A stretch of 64,000 bases of DNA from UBA1858 sp963976865 (GTDB lineage Bacteria; Pseudomonadota; Gammaproteobacteria; UBA4575): assembly GCA_963976865.1 (NCBI GenBank), contig CAXBLY010000001.1:62001-126000 (forward strand). The letters are read 5' to 3'. The notes beneath the pieces were generated by a model that had not been told where the DNA came from, searched no databases, and saw only the letters and a program-made list of their open reading frames with translations. The number at the start of each line of letters is the position of its first letter. The stretch's first letter is position 1. Made by a program: the position numbers and the translations under genes. This document shows, one piece after another, positions 43,169 through 52,739 of this stretch.

Positions 43169-44887
43169 ATGCGCGTTTCCAATTTTCCACTCTCCACTCT
43201 AAAAGAAGTCCCTGCGGATGCTGAAATTATTAGCCACCAGCTAATGCTCAGAGCGGGGCTTATTCGAAAACTAGCCTCAGGCATGTATAGCTGGCTTCCA
43301 CTCGGTTTGCGCACTTTACGCAAAGTGGAAACAATTATCCGCGAAGAAATGAATAATGCTGGCGCACTGGAATTACTGATGCCCTCAGTACAACCCGCCG
43401 AGCTATGGCAGGAATCAAAGCGCTGGGAACAATACGGACCTGAGTTACTTCGGTTTCATGATCGACACCAGCGCGAATTTTGCTATGGCCCGACACATGA
43501 AGAAGTTATCACGGATATAGCGCGGCGTGAAATTCGTTCATATAAGCAGTTGCCCGTTAATTATTACCAGATTCAGACTAAATTTCGCGACGAAATTCGC
43601 CCAAGATTTGGTGTGATGAGAGCACGTGAGTTCATCATGAAAGATGCCTATTCATTCCATGAAACTCAGGAATGTCTGGAAAAAACTTATCAGCGCATGC
43701 ATCAGGCATACCGCAATATCTTCACCCGATTAGGGCTTGAATTCCGCGCAGTTGAAGCAGATTCGGGATCGATAGGCGGCAGCAGTTCACATGAATTTCA
43801 CGTGTTGGCCAAATCAGGCGAAGATGCCATTGCCTTTTCAGACAGCAGTGACTATGCCGCCAATGTAGAATTGGCCCCGGTTGCCTATCAGGCAAACACA
43901 AATCCAGGGACAAAACTCACAGCCGAAAAAATGGCAACGCCCCGTGAAAAAACAATTGAAGAGGTAAGTAAAACACTAAACGTTGAAAGCCGTCAGTGCA
44001 TCAAAATGCTTATTGTTAAAGCTGACAACGAAGGTGTGATTGCCTTTGCGCTACGAGGTGATCACGAATTGAATCCGGTGAAAGCGGAGAAGATTGAAGG
44101 TGTATTCAAACCGCTTACGCTGGCCAGTGAAGCAGAAATCGAATCGCACTTGTCCTCTAAACCCGGTTTTATTGGGCCTCTTGAAGTATCGTGCAGAGTG
44201 GTTGTGGACTATGCCGCATCCGTATTGGAAAATTTCGTGTGTGGTGCAAACGAAGATGGCTATCATTTCAAAAATGCAAACTGGCCTGACACAACAACAC
44301 TGGAAACGGCAGATATACGCAGTATACAGGAAGGCGACCCAAGCCCGGATGGTCAGGGTCTTATCCATATTAAACGTGGTATCGAAGTCGGACATATTTT
44401 CCAGCTCGGAGACAAATACAGTCGTGAGCTTAATGCCAGTGTACTGGATCAAAACGGCAAGGATAAAATTATGACCATGGGTTGCTATGGCATAGGCGTT
44501 TCGCGTGTAGTCGCAGCAACTATCGAGCAAAATTACGATGATCAAGGAATTATCTGGCCACTCTCCCTGGCACCATTCCAGCTCTCTCTTATTCCTATTA
44601 ACATGACCAAATCAGAAGCAGTAAAGACATACTGTGAAGACATTTATCAACGTTTGACCGCTAAAGGGATAGAAGTGTTATTCGATGACCGTAACCTGCG
44701 CCCGGGCATGATGTTTGCCGATCATGAACTCATCGGCATTCCACATCGTCTCGTAGTGAGTGAACGAGGCTTGAAAGCGGGTAGTCTGGAGTTTAAATCC
44801 CGAACAGACAAAGACAGTCAGGCTATCGAAATTTCCAATGTAGAGAATTTTTTACTCAGCACCATAACCTTATCCAGCCCAGGTTAA
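43169..44887 (+). CDS. proS: Proline--tRNA ligase
   Basis: Class II aminoacyl-tRNA synthetase of the bacterial type with the editing insertion, 572 residues. Motifs include MLRAGLIRKLASGMYSWLPLGLRTLRKVE, GPTHEEVIT, FRDEIRPRFGVMRAREFIMKDAYSFH, YGIGVSRVVAA and a C-terminal anticodon-binding domain. Promoter and operon not resolved. A weak 6-bp hairpin TTATCT/AGATAA follows the stop (44894-44911). Confidence 0.98.
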   Translation: MRVSNFPLSTLKEVPADAEIISHQLMLRAGLIRKLASGMYSWLPLGLRTLRKVETIIREEMNNAGALELLMPSVQPAELWQESKRWEQYGPELLRFHDRHQREFCYGPTHEEVITDIARREIRSYKQLPVNYYQIQTKFRDEIRPRFGVMRAREFIMKDAYSFHETQECLEKTYQRMHQAYRNIFTRLGLEFRAVEADSGSIGGSSSHEFHVLAKSGEDAIAFSDSSDYAANVELAPVAYQANTNPGTKLTAEKMATPREKTIEEVSKTLNVESRQCIKMLIVKADNEGVIAFALRGDHELNPVKAEKIEGVFKPLTLASEAEIESHLSSKPGFIGPLEVSCRVVVDYAASVLENFVCGANEDGYHFKNANWPDTTTLETADIRSIQEGDPSPDGQGLIHIKRGIEVGHIFQLGDKYSRELNASVLDQNGKDKIMTMGCYGIGVSRVVAATIEQNYDDQGIIWPLSLAPFQLSLIPINMTKSEAVKTYCEDIYQRLTAKGIEVLFDDRNLRPGMMFADHELIGIPHRLVVSERGLKAGSLEFKSRTDKDSQAIEISNVENFLLSTITLSSPG

Positions 44888-45066
44888 ATTCATTTATCTC
44901 GCATAAGATAAGTTCATGTACTCATGGTTAATAATAAGTGAACCATCAATTCACAATACTCTAATGTACTAATATACAAGGAATTTTGTGTTGGCATTCC
45001 TGTCATTTTACGAATAAACTGCCATTCAAGACATCTGTTGTTCCTTTCAGTAGGTGTTTAATAAGA

Positions 45067-45090
45067 TGTATGCAGTTTGCGCTGCATGCA
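45067..45090 (+). other. Leader hairpin upstream of the ABC substrate-binding protein gene
   Basis: TGTATGCAG and CTGCATGCA form a 9-bp stem (one T-G pair) around the loop TTTGCG, 62 bp before the start codon. It is likely near the 5' end of the mRNA and could stabilise it. No transcription start was demonstrated. Confidence 0.5.
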
Positions 45091-45152
45091 ATAATAATTA
45101 GCAATTGAAAGTAAACACTTAACACTTCCATTTTTGTTAACAGGAGTAAAAT

Positions 45153-46496
45153 ATGAAGACGAGAGTAATGATACTGGCAAGCGCATTGTTGGCGATGGTC
45201 GGCATGAGCAGTGTAGTCAGTGCAGAAGAGACAATGTATGTACCGATCCCAAGTTATCGAGTGGGCCCGTATGCAGCGGGTGGCACAGGATATTTTGGCG
45301 GTATTCTGGATTATTACAATTTATTAAACTCACGCGGTGGATTAAATGGCGTCAAGCTTATCTGGTCTGAGTGTGAGACTGAGTATTCAGTCGAGCGTGG
45401 CGTAGAGTGCTACAAGCGATTGAAAGATCGTGAAGGTGGCGCTGTATTCTTTGATCCACTCTCAGTCGGTATCTCAACCGCATTGATTGAAACCGGTCGT
45501 GCCGACAAGATGCCAATCATCGCAGTGAACCATGGTAAGACTGCAGGTCAGCGTGGTGACATTTTCCCATACTACTTCATGCCTGGTATTAACACGTATG
45601 ATGAGCACTCAATCATGGTGCACTACATCGGTGGCCTGGAAGGCGGCATGGGTAATCTGAAGGGCAAGAAGATTGCGATGTTGTTCCACGGATCTCCATA
45701 TGGTCGTGAAGCGATTGAGTTCATGGACAGCATGTGTGAGAAGCACGGATGTTCGCATGAAGCGATTGAAGTGCCACACCCAGGTAACGAGCAGCAGTCA
45801 CAGTGGTTGAAGATTCGTAAATCAAAGCCTGACTACGTATTACTACGTGGCTGGGGTGTGATGAATCCAGTGGCCATGCAGACTGCCAAGCGTATGGGTT
45901 ACCCGGTAAGCCGACTAATCGGAAACATCTGGTCCAACTCGGATGAAGACGTAATTCCAGCAGGTAGTGCAGCAGATGGCTACCAGGCGATTACCACTCA
46001 CCCAGCGGGCACAGACTTCAAAGTGGTGCAGGACATCATTTCTGATGTATATGGTTCTGGTAAAGGCGACCTTCAGGATAAGTCACGTTTAGGTTCTGTA
46101 TATTGGAACTTAGGCGTACTTGCAGGGGTTGTTCACACTGAAGCACTAAGAATTGCTCAGGAGCGATTTGGTAACCGTGCGTTAACCAGCTCAGAAGCAC
46201 GTTGGGGCTTTGAGAACTTACAACTCACAGCAGCACGTATCGAAGAGTTAGGCGCAACGGGCCTAGTGCCAGAGTTAAACCTGAACTGCATGGACCATGT
46301 CGGTGGACACTTGGCTAAGTTCCAGCAATGGGATGCGAGTGCACGTCAGTGGAACATTGTGTCAGACTGGATTGAAGGTGACGTACCATTGTCACAGGCG
46401 ATCATTGACGCAGGTGCAGAGAAGTACGCAGCAGACAACGGCATCGAGAGACGCCCTTGTGATGCTAACAACAACGATGATGACTTCGACCTTTAA
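45153..46496 (+). CDS. Periplasmic substrate-binding protein of ABC type (branched-chain amino acid/urea/amide family)
   Basis: The 447-residue product has a signal peptide (cut after VVSA, about 24) and the Peripla_BP_6 fold. Segments: PSYRVGPYAAGGTGYFGGILDYYNLLNSRGGLNG, CYKRLKDREGGAVFFDPLS, and ATGLVPELNLNCMDHVGGH. It ends in an Asn/Asp-rich tail. No permease or ATPase genes are adjacent, so it is an orphan. Codon use looks strongly biased (CGT for Arg, GGT/GGC for Gly, GCA for Ala), and it has AGGAG, a leader hairpin and a strong terminator, all signs of high expression. The ligand is unknown. Confidence 0.88.
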   Translation: MKTRVMILASALLAMVGMSSVVSAEETMYVPIPSYRVGPYAAGGTGYFGGILDYYNLLNSRGGLNGVKLIWSECETEYSVERGVECYKRLKDREGGAVFFDPLSVGISTALIETGRADKMPIIAVNHGKTAGQRGDIFPYYFMPGINTYDEHSIMVHYIGGLEGGMGNLKGKKIAMLFHGSPYGREAIEFMDSMCEKHGCSHEAIEVPHPGNEQQSQWLKIRKSKPDYVLLRGWGVMNPVAMQTAKRMGYPVSRLIGNIWSNSDEDVIPAGSAADGYQAITTHPAGTDFKVVQDIISDVYGSGKGDLQDKSRLGSVYWNLGVLAGVVHTEALRIAQERFGNRALTSSEARWGFENLQLTAARIEELGATGLVPELNLNCMDHVGGHLAKFQQWDASARQWNIVSDWIEGDVPLSQAIIDAGAEKYAADNGIERRPCDANNNDDDFDL

Positions 46497-46517
46497 GTCA
46501 GTTTCGTAATCAGATTA

Positions 46518-46547
46518 AACCGGGCTCTTCTGAGCCCGGTTTTTTTT
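46518..46547 (+). terminator. Rho-independent terminator of the substrate-binding protein gene
   Basis: AACCGGGCTC (46518-46527) pairs with GAGCCCGGTT (46532-46541) around TTCT, a 10-bp GC-rich stem, and is followed by a run of T up to 46547. It is 21 bp after the stop codon. Confidence 0.92.
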
Positions 46548-46593
46548 CGCCCGCATTTTTGTTTTCCCGAATAATAGTCAAGACAGGTCAGCT

Positions 46594-47448
46594 TTGAATA
46601 AAACAACTTCAACACCAGCACGCAGCATCCTGATCACTGGCTGTTCATCAGGGATAGGTTATCAGGTAGCAAAAGATTTAACCGAGCGATGCTACAAGGT
46701 AATTGCAAGCGCCCGGCAGAAAGAAGACGTCGAGCGACTGAACGATGAAGGAATGTTTTGCCTGCAACTGGATTTGACGGATTCTCAGAGTATCAGGCAC
46801 GCATTTGGTGTTGCTCTGGAACACGCAGGAGGGACTCTCTATGGTTTGTTTAATAATGGCGCATACGGCCAGGCTGGCGCAGTAGAGGATCTCACGCGCG
46901 AAGCAATGAGCTTGCAGTTTGAGACAAATGTGATAGGTACCATGGAATTAACCAATCTGGCCATTCCAGTTATGCGCGAGCATAATGCCGGACGCATTAT
47001 CTTCAATAGCTCTATTCTGGGATTTATTGCGCTTAAATTCCGAGGTGCATATACCGCAAGCAAATACGCCATTGAAGGATTTGCTGACACCTTAAGACTT
47101 GAATTGAGTGATACTGACATTGCCACTTGCCTAATTGAACCAGGCCCGATAGAAACCAGATTCAGAGCCAATAGCTATAAAATGTACCAAAAGTATATTG
47201 ACCGGGATAATAGTCACTTTAAACAGGAATATTTAAACTCAGAAAAACGCTTGCTTAAAAAAGGAGCGGCCGCTCCCTTCACCCTGCCGGCATCAGCAAT
47301 CACGCCCAAAGTCATTCATGCTCTGGAAAGTCACTCGCCCAAACCGCGATATTATGTCACCAAACCCACATATGCCTTGGGTTATATGAAGCGTATACTC
47401 AGTAACAGGTGCCTGGACAAATTGCTATTAAAAATCTCCAACAGCTAA
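46594..47448 (+). CDS. Short-chain dehydrogenase/reductase family protein
   Basis: Classical SDR of 284 residues. Features: cofactor motif TGCSSGIGYQVA (about 16-27), NNGAYGQ (active-site NAG equivalent), a catalytic Ser in NSSILGF, and YTASKYAIEGFADTLR (Tyr-x-x-x-Lys, about 152-156). The substrate is unknown. The start is TTG at 46594, the only frame start near the expected N-terminus. It converges with clpB, 1 bp apart. Confidence 0.9.
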   Translation: MNKTTSTPARSILITGCSSGIGYQVAKDLTERCYKVIASARQKEDVERLNDEGMFCLQLDLTDSQSIRHAFGVALEHAGGTLYGLFNNGAYGQAGAVEDLTREAMSLQFETNVIGTMELTNLAIPVMREHNAGRIIFNSSILGFIALKFRGAYTASKYAIEGFADTLRLELSDTDIATCLIEPGPIETRFRANSYKMYQKYIDRDNSHFKQEYLNSEKRLLKKGAAAPFTLPASAITPKVIHALESHSPKPRYYVTKPTYALGYMKRILSNRCLDKLLLKISNS

Positions 47449-47449
47449 A

Positions 47450-50026
47450 TCAGCTTTTTGTAAAGTGCAGCTGTCCTTCCTGCAAATGCACATTAATGAC
47501 ATCTCCCGCGACGTATTTGCCTTCAAGCAGATCTATGGCCAATGCATCTTCCAGATGTTGCTGAATAGCTCTTTTTAACGGACGTGCTCCATAAACAGGA
47601 TCAAACCCTGCATTACCGAGATAAGCCAGTGCCTCGTCAGAAATTTCAATATTAATATCACGTTCGATCAACCGCTGTCGCAGCCTGTCCACTTGAATTT
47701 TTGCAATTTCCTGTATCTGCTGCTTTGTTAATGGCTTAAATACTATTGTGTCATCAATTCGATTAATGAACTCAGGTCTAAAGTGCTGCCCAACAATTTC
47801 CATTACCGTTGATTTAATCTCATCATAATCTTGTGAAACAGATAACTCCTGAATCCGGTCACTTCCAAGGTTGGAAGTCATCACTATTACTGTATTTTTA
47901 AAATCGACAGTACGTCCATGTCCATCGGTTAGACGACCGTCATCCAATACCTGCAACAATATATTGAATACATCAGGGTGCGCCTTCTCAACCTCATCAA
48001 GTAATACAACACTGTAGGGTTTACGTCTGACAGCTTCAGTCAAATAGCCCCCTTCTTCATATCCAACATACCCTGGAGGCGCGCCCACCAGACGAGACAC
48101 AGAATGCTTTTCCATGAACTCAGACATATCAATACGCACAATGGCGTCTTCAGTATCGAATAAAAATTCAGTCAATGCCTTGGTCAACTCGGTTTTACCC
48201 ACACCAGTCGGACCCAGCATTAAAAAAGAGCCATTAGGTCGATTGGGATCCGCCAGGCCGGCACGTGACCGCCTGACCGCATTTGACACAGCTATAATTG
48301 CCTCATCCTGTCCGACAACTCTACGCTGCAGGTAACTTTCCATTGCCAGCAGCTTTTGTTGCTCACCCGCCAGCATTTTACTGACCGGGATTCCGGTCCA
48401 GTTAGACACCACTTCTGCGATTTCATTATCACTGACGTTATTACGCAGTAACTGCGTTTGCCGGTTTTCATTATTGGCGGCATCTTTAATCTTTTTCTCA
48501 AGCTCAGGTATCACGCCATACTGAATCTCAGACATCTTGCCCAAGTCGCCCGCTCTCCTTGCCGCATCCATCTGTGTCCGCGCCTGATCCAGTTCTTCTT
48601 TTACGTGCTGAGTTCCCTGTAACGTAGCCTTGTCTGCTTTCCAGATCTCCTCCAGGTCCGAATAACTTTTGGATAACTCATCAATTTGGTTTTCGAGAAT
48701 CCCCAAACGTTTTAGCGAAGCATCATCCGATTCTTTTTTCAGTGCTTCCCGTTCAATTTTCAATTGAATTAAACGCCGATCCATACGATCCATCTGTTCC
48801 GGCTTGGAATCAATTTCCATACGGATTTTTGATGCAGCTTCATCAACCAGGTCAATGGCCTTGTCCGGTAACTGTCGCCCGGTAATATAACGGTGCGACA
48901 AGGTTGCCGCAGCCACGATTGCAGGATCTGTTATTTCCACACCATGATGTAATTCATAGCGTTCTTTTAATCCACGTAGAATTGCGATGGTATCTTCTAC
49001 TGAAGGTTCATCAACAATGATTTTCTGAAACCGTCTTTCCAGAGCCGCATCTTTTTCTATATATTCGCGATATTCATCCAGCGTAGTCGCACCCATACAA
49101 TGCAATTCGCCTCTTGCCAGTGCTGGCTTTAGCATATTACCGGCATCCATTGCCCCTTCAGCCTTGCCGGCTCCCACCATGGTATGAAGTTCATCAATAA
49201 ACAAAATGATTTGTCCTTCCTGCTTGGACAAATCATTCAGCACTGCTTTCAGACGTTCTTCAAATTCACCGCGAAATTTCGCGCCGGCAATTAACGCACT
49301 AAGATCCAGGGAGAGCAATCGCTTGCCTTTAATTCCTTCTGGCACTTCACCATCCACAATTCTCTGAGCCAAGCCTTCGACAATGGCTGTTTTACCCACA
49401 CCGGGTTCACCGATAAGCACAGGATTATTTTTTGTGCGTCGCTGTAGCACCTGAATTGATCGTCGAATCTCATCATCACGCCCTATCACTGGATCAAGCT
49501 TTCCCTGCTCAGCACGTTCAGTTAAATCGATTGTATATTTTTCCAGTGCGCCACGTTGCTCTTCCTGATTTTGACTTTTTACAGATTCACCTTTACGCAA
49601 ACTTTTAATTGCCTTTTGTACATTGGATTTAGTTGCACCGAGTTGCTTTAACAACGCACCTACTGTGCCCTTGTCATCCAGCACAGCAACAGCGAATGCT
49701 TCACAGGCAATATATTCATCACCCCACTCATGGGCCACTTTTTCAGTAATATTCAGCAGTCCTGAAAGGCTGGATGACACATGCACTTCACCACCCGCTC
49801 CACTAACCTGTGGTAGCGATTCAATTTGTTTCTGTAGTTGGGCTGCTAACTGCTCGACATCAATTCCGGCATTAGCATATATGTTATAGATTCCGCTGCC
49901 TTGATGAGACAACATGGCTTGCAGCAAATGTGAAGCCTCAAGCATTTGGTGGTCATGCCGCACTGCCAGTGACTGGGCATCCTGCAGTGCCGTTTGAAAT
50001 GTTGTAGTAAGTTTATCTGTTCTCAT
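47450..50026 (-). CDS. clpB: Chaperone protein ClpB
   Basis: The 858-residue disaggregase works with DnaK to rescue aggregated proteins. It has the N-terminal repeat domain, AAA1 (GEPGVGKTAIVEGLA), a middle coiled-coil (about 400-520) and AAA2 (GPTGVGKTELTKAL, KPYSVVLLDEVEKAHPDV). A sigma-32-type promoter is found 31-59 bp upstream. The neighbour pgeF is transcribed towards it. Confidence 0.98.
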   Translation of the reverse strand: MRTDKLTTTFQTALQDAQSLAVRHDHQMLEASHLLQAMLSHQGSGIYNIYANAGIDVEQLAAQLQKQIESLPQVSGAGGEVHVSSSLSGLLNITEKVAHEWGDEYIACEAFAVAVLDDKGTVGALLKQLGATKSNVQKAIKSLRKGESVKSQNQEEQRGALEKYTIDLTERAEQGKLDPVIGRDDEIRRSIQVLQRRTKNNPVLIGEPGVGKTAIVEGLAQRIVDGEVPEGIKGKRLLSLDLSALIAGAKFRGEFEERLKAVLNDLSKQEGQIILFIDELHTMVGAGKAEGAMDAGNMLKPALARGELHCMGATTLDEYREYIEKDAALERRFQKIIVDEPSVEDTIAILRGLKERYELHHGVEITDPAIVAAATLSHRYITGRQLPDKAIDLVDEAASKIRMEIDSKPEQMDRMDRRLIQLKIEREALKKESDDASLKRLGILENQIDELSKSYSDLEEIWKADKATLQGTQHVKEELDQARTQMDAARRAGDLGKMSEIQYGVIPELEKKIKDAANNENRQTQLLRNNVSDNEIAEVVSNWTGIPVSKMLAGEQQKLLAMESYLQRRVVGQDEAIIAVSNAVRRSRAGLADPNRPNGSFLMLGPTGVGKTELTKALTEFLFDTEDAIVRIDMSEFMEKHSVSRLVGAPPGYVGYEEGGYLTEAVRRKPYSVVLLDEVEKAHPDVFNILLQVLDDGRLTDGHGRTVDFKNTVIVMTSNLGSDRIQELSVSQDYDEIKSTVMEIVGQHFRPEFINRIDDTIVFKPLTKQQIQEIAKIQVDRLRQRLIERDINIEISDEALAYLGNAGFDPVYGARPLKRAIQQHLEDALAIDLLEGKYVAGDVINVHLQEGQLHFTKS

Positions 50027-50056
50027 TGCTTCAAATATAAATTCACGATGTCATAT

Positions 50057-50085
50057 ATTTGGGGGCGGAAACGAAAAACTTCAAG
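50057..50085 (-). promoter_or_regulatory. Heat-shock (RpoH-type) promoter of clpB
   Basis: On the minus strand CTTGAAG (50079-50085) is 14 bp from CCCCAAAT (50057-50064), a near match to CTTGAAA-N11-16-CCCCATNT. Transcription would begin near 50050, leaving a leader of about 24 nt. Confidence 0.75.
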
Positions 50086-50094
50086 GGTAGATGA

Positions 50095-50832
50095 CTAACA
50101 CCTGGCAATTATCGTTGCCATTCTGCCGGTGACAGAATTACGCCGGTACGAGTAAAATCGATCCGTCTCATTATATGTGCAATAAGACCCACCATATATA
50201 TTGGGTATATCGGCCGCTGCAAGTACGATCTTTGCTGCCTGATAGATATCAAGATTCCATTTACCTGTATTGATGAATTCAAAACAGGATTCAAATGTCA
50301 CATTACGCTTCATATATGCCTCATACACATCTTCTCCCACCTCAAAGGCACCAGGCCCAATCGCTGGCCCCAGCCACACATGGGTCGGCTTAATGTAGTC
50401 TGACATAGTAGCAATAGTATTCTCGATTACCCCATCAACAAGACCGCGCCATCCTGCATGAGCAGCACCTATACATTTGCCATCTTGATCAGAAAACAAT
50501 AATGGCAAACAGTCTGCGGTTAGCGCAGCACAGGCAATATCCTTGCTGGTGGTAAATGACGCATCAGCTTCTACCGTATCTGCCTCAATGGTAGCTGCAT
50601 TCACAACAGTCACACTATGTGTCTGCTTTAGCCATTTAATATCTACACTGTTGCCTAATATTTTATTCACCTGAATGCGATTATTTAAAACATCCTGCCT
50701 GTTATCACCAACATGCAAAGCAAGATTAAGCTCATCATAAGGAACAGTACTTGCACCTGATACTCTGGTCGTAGTAAACGCTGTGACTTTATTACGCAGA
50801 GGCCAGTCAGGATAAATTAACTGCGGCATCAT
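50095..50832 (-). CDS. pgeF: PgeF/YfiH laccase-fold protein
   Basis: A 245-residue member of the multicopper-oxidase-like DUF152 family. In E. coli PgeF (YfiH) edits misincorporated L-serine in peptidoglycan precursors; related proteins show purine nucleosidase activity. Motifs: KQTHSVTVVNA, ALTADCLPLLFSD, AAHAGWRGLVDGVIEN (metal-binding His). The start overlaps the rluD stop (ATGA), in the conserved bamD-rluD-pgeF-clpB neighbourhood of gammaproteobacteria. Confidence 0.93.
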   Translation of the reverse strand: MMPQLIYPDWPLRNKVTAFTTTRVSGASTVPYDELNLALHVGDNRQDVLNNRIQVNKILGNSVDIKWLKQTHSVTVVNAATIEADTVEADASFTTSKDIACAALTADCLPLLFSDQDGKCIGAAHAGWRGLVDGVIENTIATMSDYIKPTHVWLGPAIGPGAFEVGEDVYEAYMKRNVTFESCFEFINTGKWNLDIYQAAKIVLAAADIPNIYGGSYCTYNETDRFYSYRRNSVTGRMATIIARC

Positions 50833-51785
50833 AGGGATGAGTGCTCTCTCAGAGTCGTAAGCAAACTATTCATATCTTCGGGCATATCAGAAGTAAAATT
50901 TAATGCTTCACCTGTCACAGGATGTTCAAATGAAAGCTCATATGCATGCAGGGCCTGACGTGGAAATGAGCAAAGACACTCATTCAATTCCTGAGACACA
51001 TTAGCAACTCTCTGGATTCGTGGTGCATAAACAGTATCTCCTATTAACGGATATTTTTTTGCCGAGAAATGTACGCGTATTTGATGAGTACGCCCCGTTT
51101 CCAGTTTAACTTCTACCCAGGTATGCCGCTTGAATTTTTCAACCACTTTGTAATGCGTACATGCCGGTTTACCTTTTTCAGATATTGCCATTTTGGTTCG
51201 ATCATTCGGATGTCGGCCAATAGGCTCGTCAATTGTGCCCCCGGAGATCATATGCCCCCGTACGATTGCGTGATAGCGTCGCTCAACCAGACGCGCTTGT
51301 AACATATTGGTTAACGCGGTATGTGCCACTAGTGATTTTGCGACAACCATTATTCCGCTGGTATCTTTATCGAGCCGATGGACTATTCCTGCGCGCGGCA
51401 ATAGCGACTGTTGTTCGTTGTAATACAGCAATGCGTTCATTAACGTGCCTGTATGATTCCCGGCACCCGGATGCACTACAAGCCCTACAGGCTTGTTAAC
51501 CACCATAAGATGCTCATCCTCAAATACAATATCAATGGGTATATCTTCAGCGCCATGCTGTATGTTTTGATCTTCTTCAACCGGGTTAAGTATGATTTCT
51601 TCCCCTCCCGCCACGCTATAACGACCTGCCTGGAATTCACCATCGACTGTCACTAACTCTTGTGTGATCCAGGATTGTATCTTTGAACGCGAATATTCAG
51701 GGAGAAGCATCGCTAATGAACGATCAAGTCTTAACCCGGCATGATCTGTGGGAATTATAATTGTTTGTTTAATTTGCTCAGACAT
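50829..51785 (-). CDS. rluD: 23S rRNA pseudouridine synthase RluD
   Basis: Makes pseudouridines 1911, 1915 and 1917 in helix 69 of 23S rRNA. The 318-residue protein has an S4 domain (AGLRLDRSLAMLLPEYSRSKIQSWI) and the catalytic HRLDKDTSGIMVVAK (Asp). The typical LETGRTHQIRVHFSAKKYPLIGD follows. It is divergent from bamD with a 65-bp gap, as in E. coli. Confidence 0.97.
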   Translation of the reverse strand: MSEQIKQTIIIPTDHAGLRLDRSLAMLLPEYSRSKIQSWITQELVTVDGEFQAGRYSVAGGEEIILNPVEEDQNIQHGAEDIPIDIVFEDEHLMVVNKPVGLVVHPGAGNHTGTLMNALLYYNEQQSLLPRAGIVHRLDKDTSGIMVVAKSLVAHTALTNMLQARLVERRYHAIVRGHMISGGTIDEPIGRHPNDRTKMAISEKGKPACTHYKVVEKFKRHTWVEVKLETGRTHQIRVHFSAKKYPLIGDTVYAPRIQRVANVSQELNECLCSFPRQALHAYELSFEHPVTGEALNFTSDMPEDMNSLLTTLREHSSL

Positions 51786-51850
51786 GTCGCTCGCTATCGC
51801 CTGTGTAATGTATACTTGTTATTAGAATAATCCACTAAACTGTAACAAAG

Positions 51851-52735
51851 ATGAACCGTAACATCCGATATTTAGAAATTATTTGTATTCTCTGCCTTGT
51901 GCTCATATCCGGCTGCTCTACCGTCAAGGGCTTATTTGGTGGCGACGATGATGAGGAACCCAAGGTAAGCGAGGATATATCTGCACGTCAACTTTATACC
52001 AAGGCTAATGGCGAAATGCAGGGCAATCGATTCAATGATGCCATAGAAAGCTATACTCTACTGGAATCACGTTACCCATTTGGCCGATACGCCCAGCAAG
52101 CACAACTTGAACTGGCTTTCTTGTATTACCGCCAGAGCAATATGGATGCAGCCATCAGCAGTGCCGATCGGTTTATCAAGCTAAATCCCCAGCATCCGAA
52201 TGTCGATTATGCCTACTATATGAAAGGGCTCGCCAACTTTGACAAAAGCAAGTCATTTCTGAATTTTATACTGCCACGCAATCCATCAGACAAGGATCCT
52301 GCTCCACTGTTGGCTGCTTTTGATGTTTTCAACAACCTGATACAGAAATATCCTGACAGTGATTATGCAGATGATGCAAAGCAACGCATGATCTACTTGC
52401 GCAATGAATTAGCTGAACATGAACTTACCGTAGCAGATTTCTATATGCGCAGAGGAGCCTATGTTGCAGCAGCAAATCGCGCAAAGTATGTCATGGAAAA
52501 ATATCAGGGTGCGCCATCAATGCCTCAAGCCGTTTACACCCTTGAACTTGCGTATCGACAACTGGGAATTAACGACTTGGCTTACGATACAAGAAAAGTG
52601 TATGCCGCAAACTTTCTGGACAAAGACGGCAAAGTGCTGGATCCAGCCTACGCAACCACTAAAATTAGCTGTGCCACCAATGTATGGGACAGAGTACTTG
52701 AAAAGCTCAATCTGAAAACATATTACTGCAACTAG
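51851..52735 (+). CDS. bamD: Outer membrane assembly lipoprotein BamD
   Basis: BamD (YfiO/ComL) is an essential part of the BAM complex. The 294-residue product has a lipobox ILCLVLISGC (Cys22) and TPR-like helices: ARQLYTKANGEMQGNRFNDAIESYTLLESRYPFGRYAQQAQLELAF, then NPQHPNVDYAYYMKGLANFD. It is longer at the C-terminus than the E. coli protein. It converges with nadE. Confidence 0.95.
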   Translation: MNRNIRYLEIICILCLVLISGCSTVKGLFGGDDDEEPKVSEDISARQLYTKANGEMQGNRFNDAIESYTLLESRYPFGRYAQQAQLELAFLYYRQSNMDAAISSADRFIKLNPQHPNVDYAYYMKGLANFDKSKSFLNFILPRNPSDKDPAPLLAAFDVFNNLIQKYPDSDYADDAKQRMIYLRNELAEHELTVADFYMRRGAYVAAANRAKYVMEKYQGAPSMPQAVYTLELAYRQLGINDLAYDTRKVYAANFLDKDGKVLDPAYATTKISCATNVWDRVLEKLNLKTYYCN

Positions 52736-52739
52736 TTTT

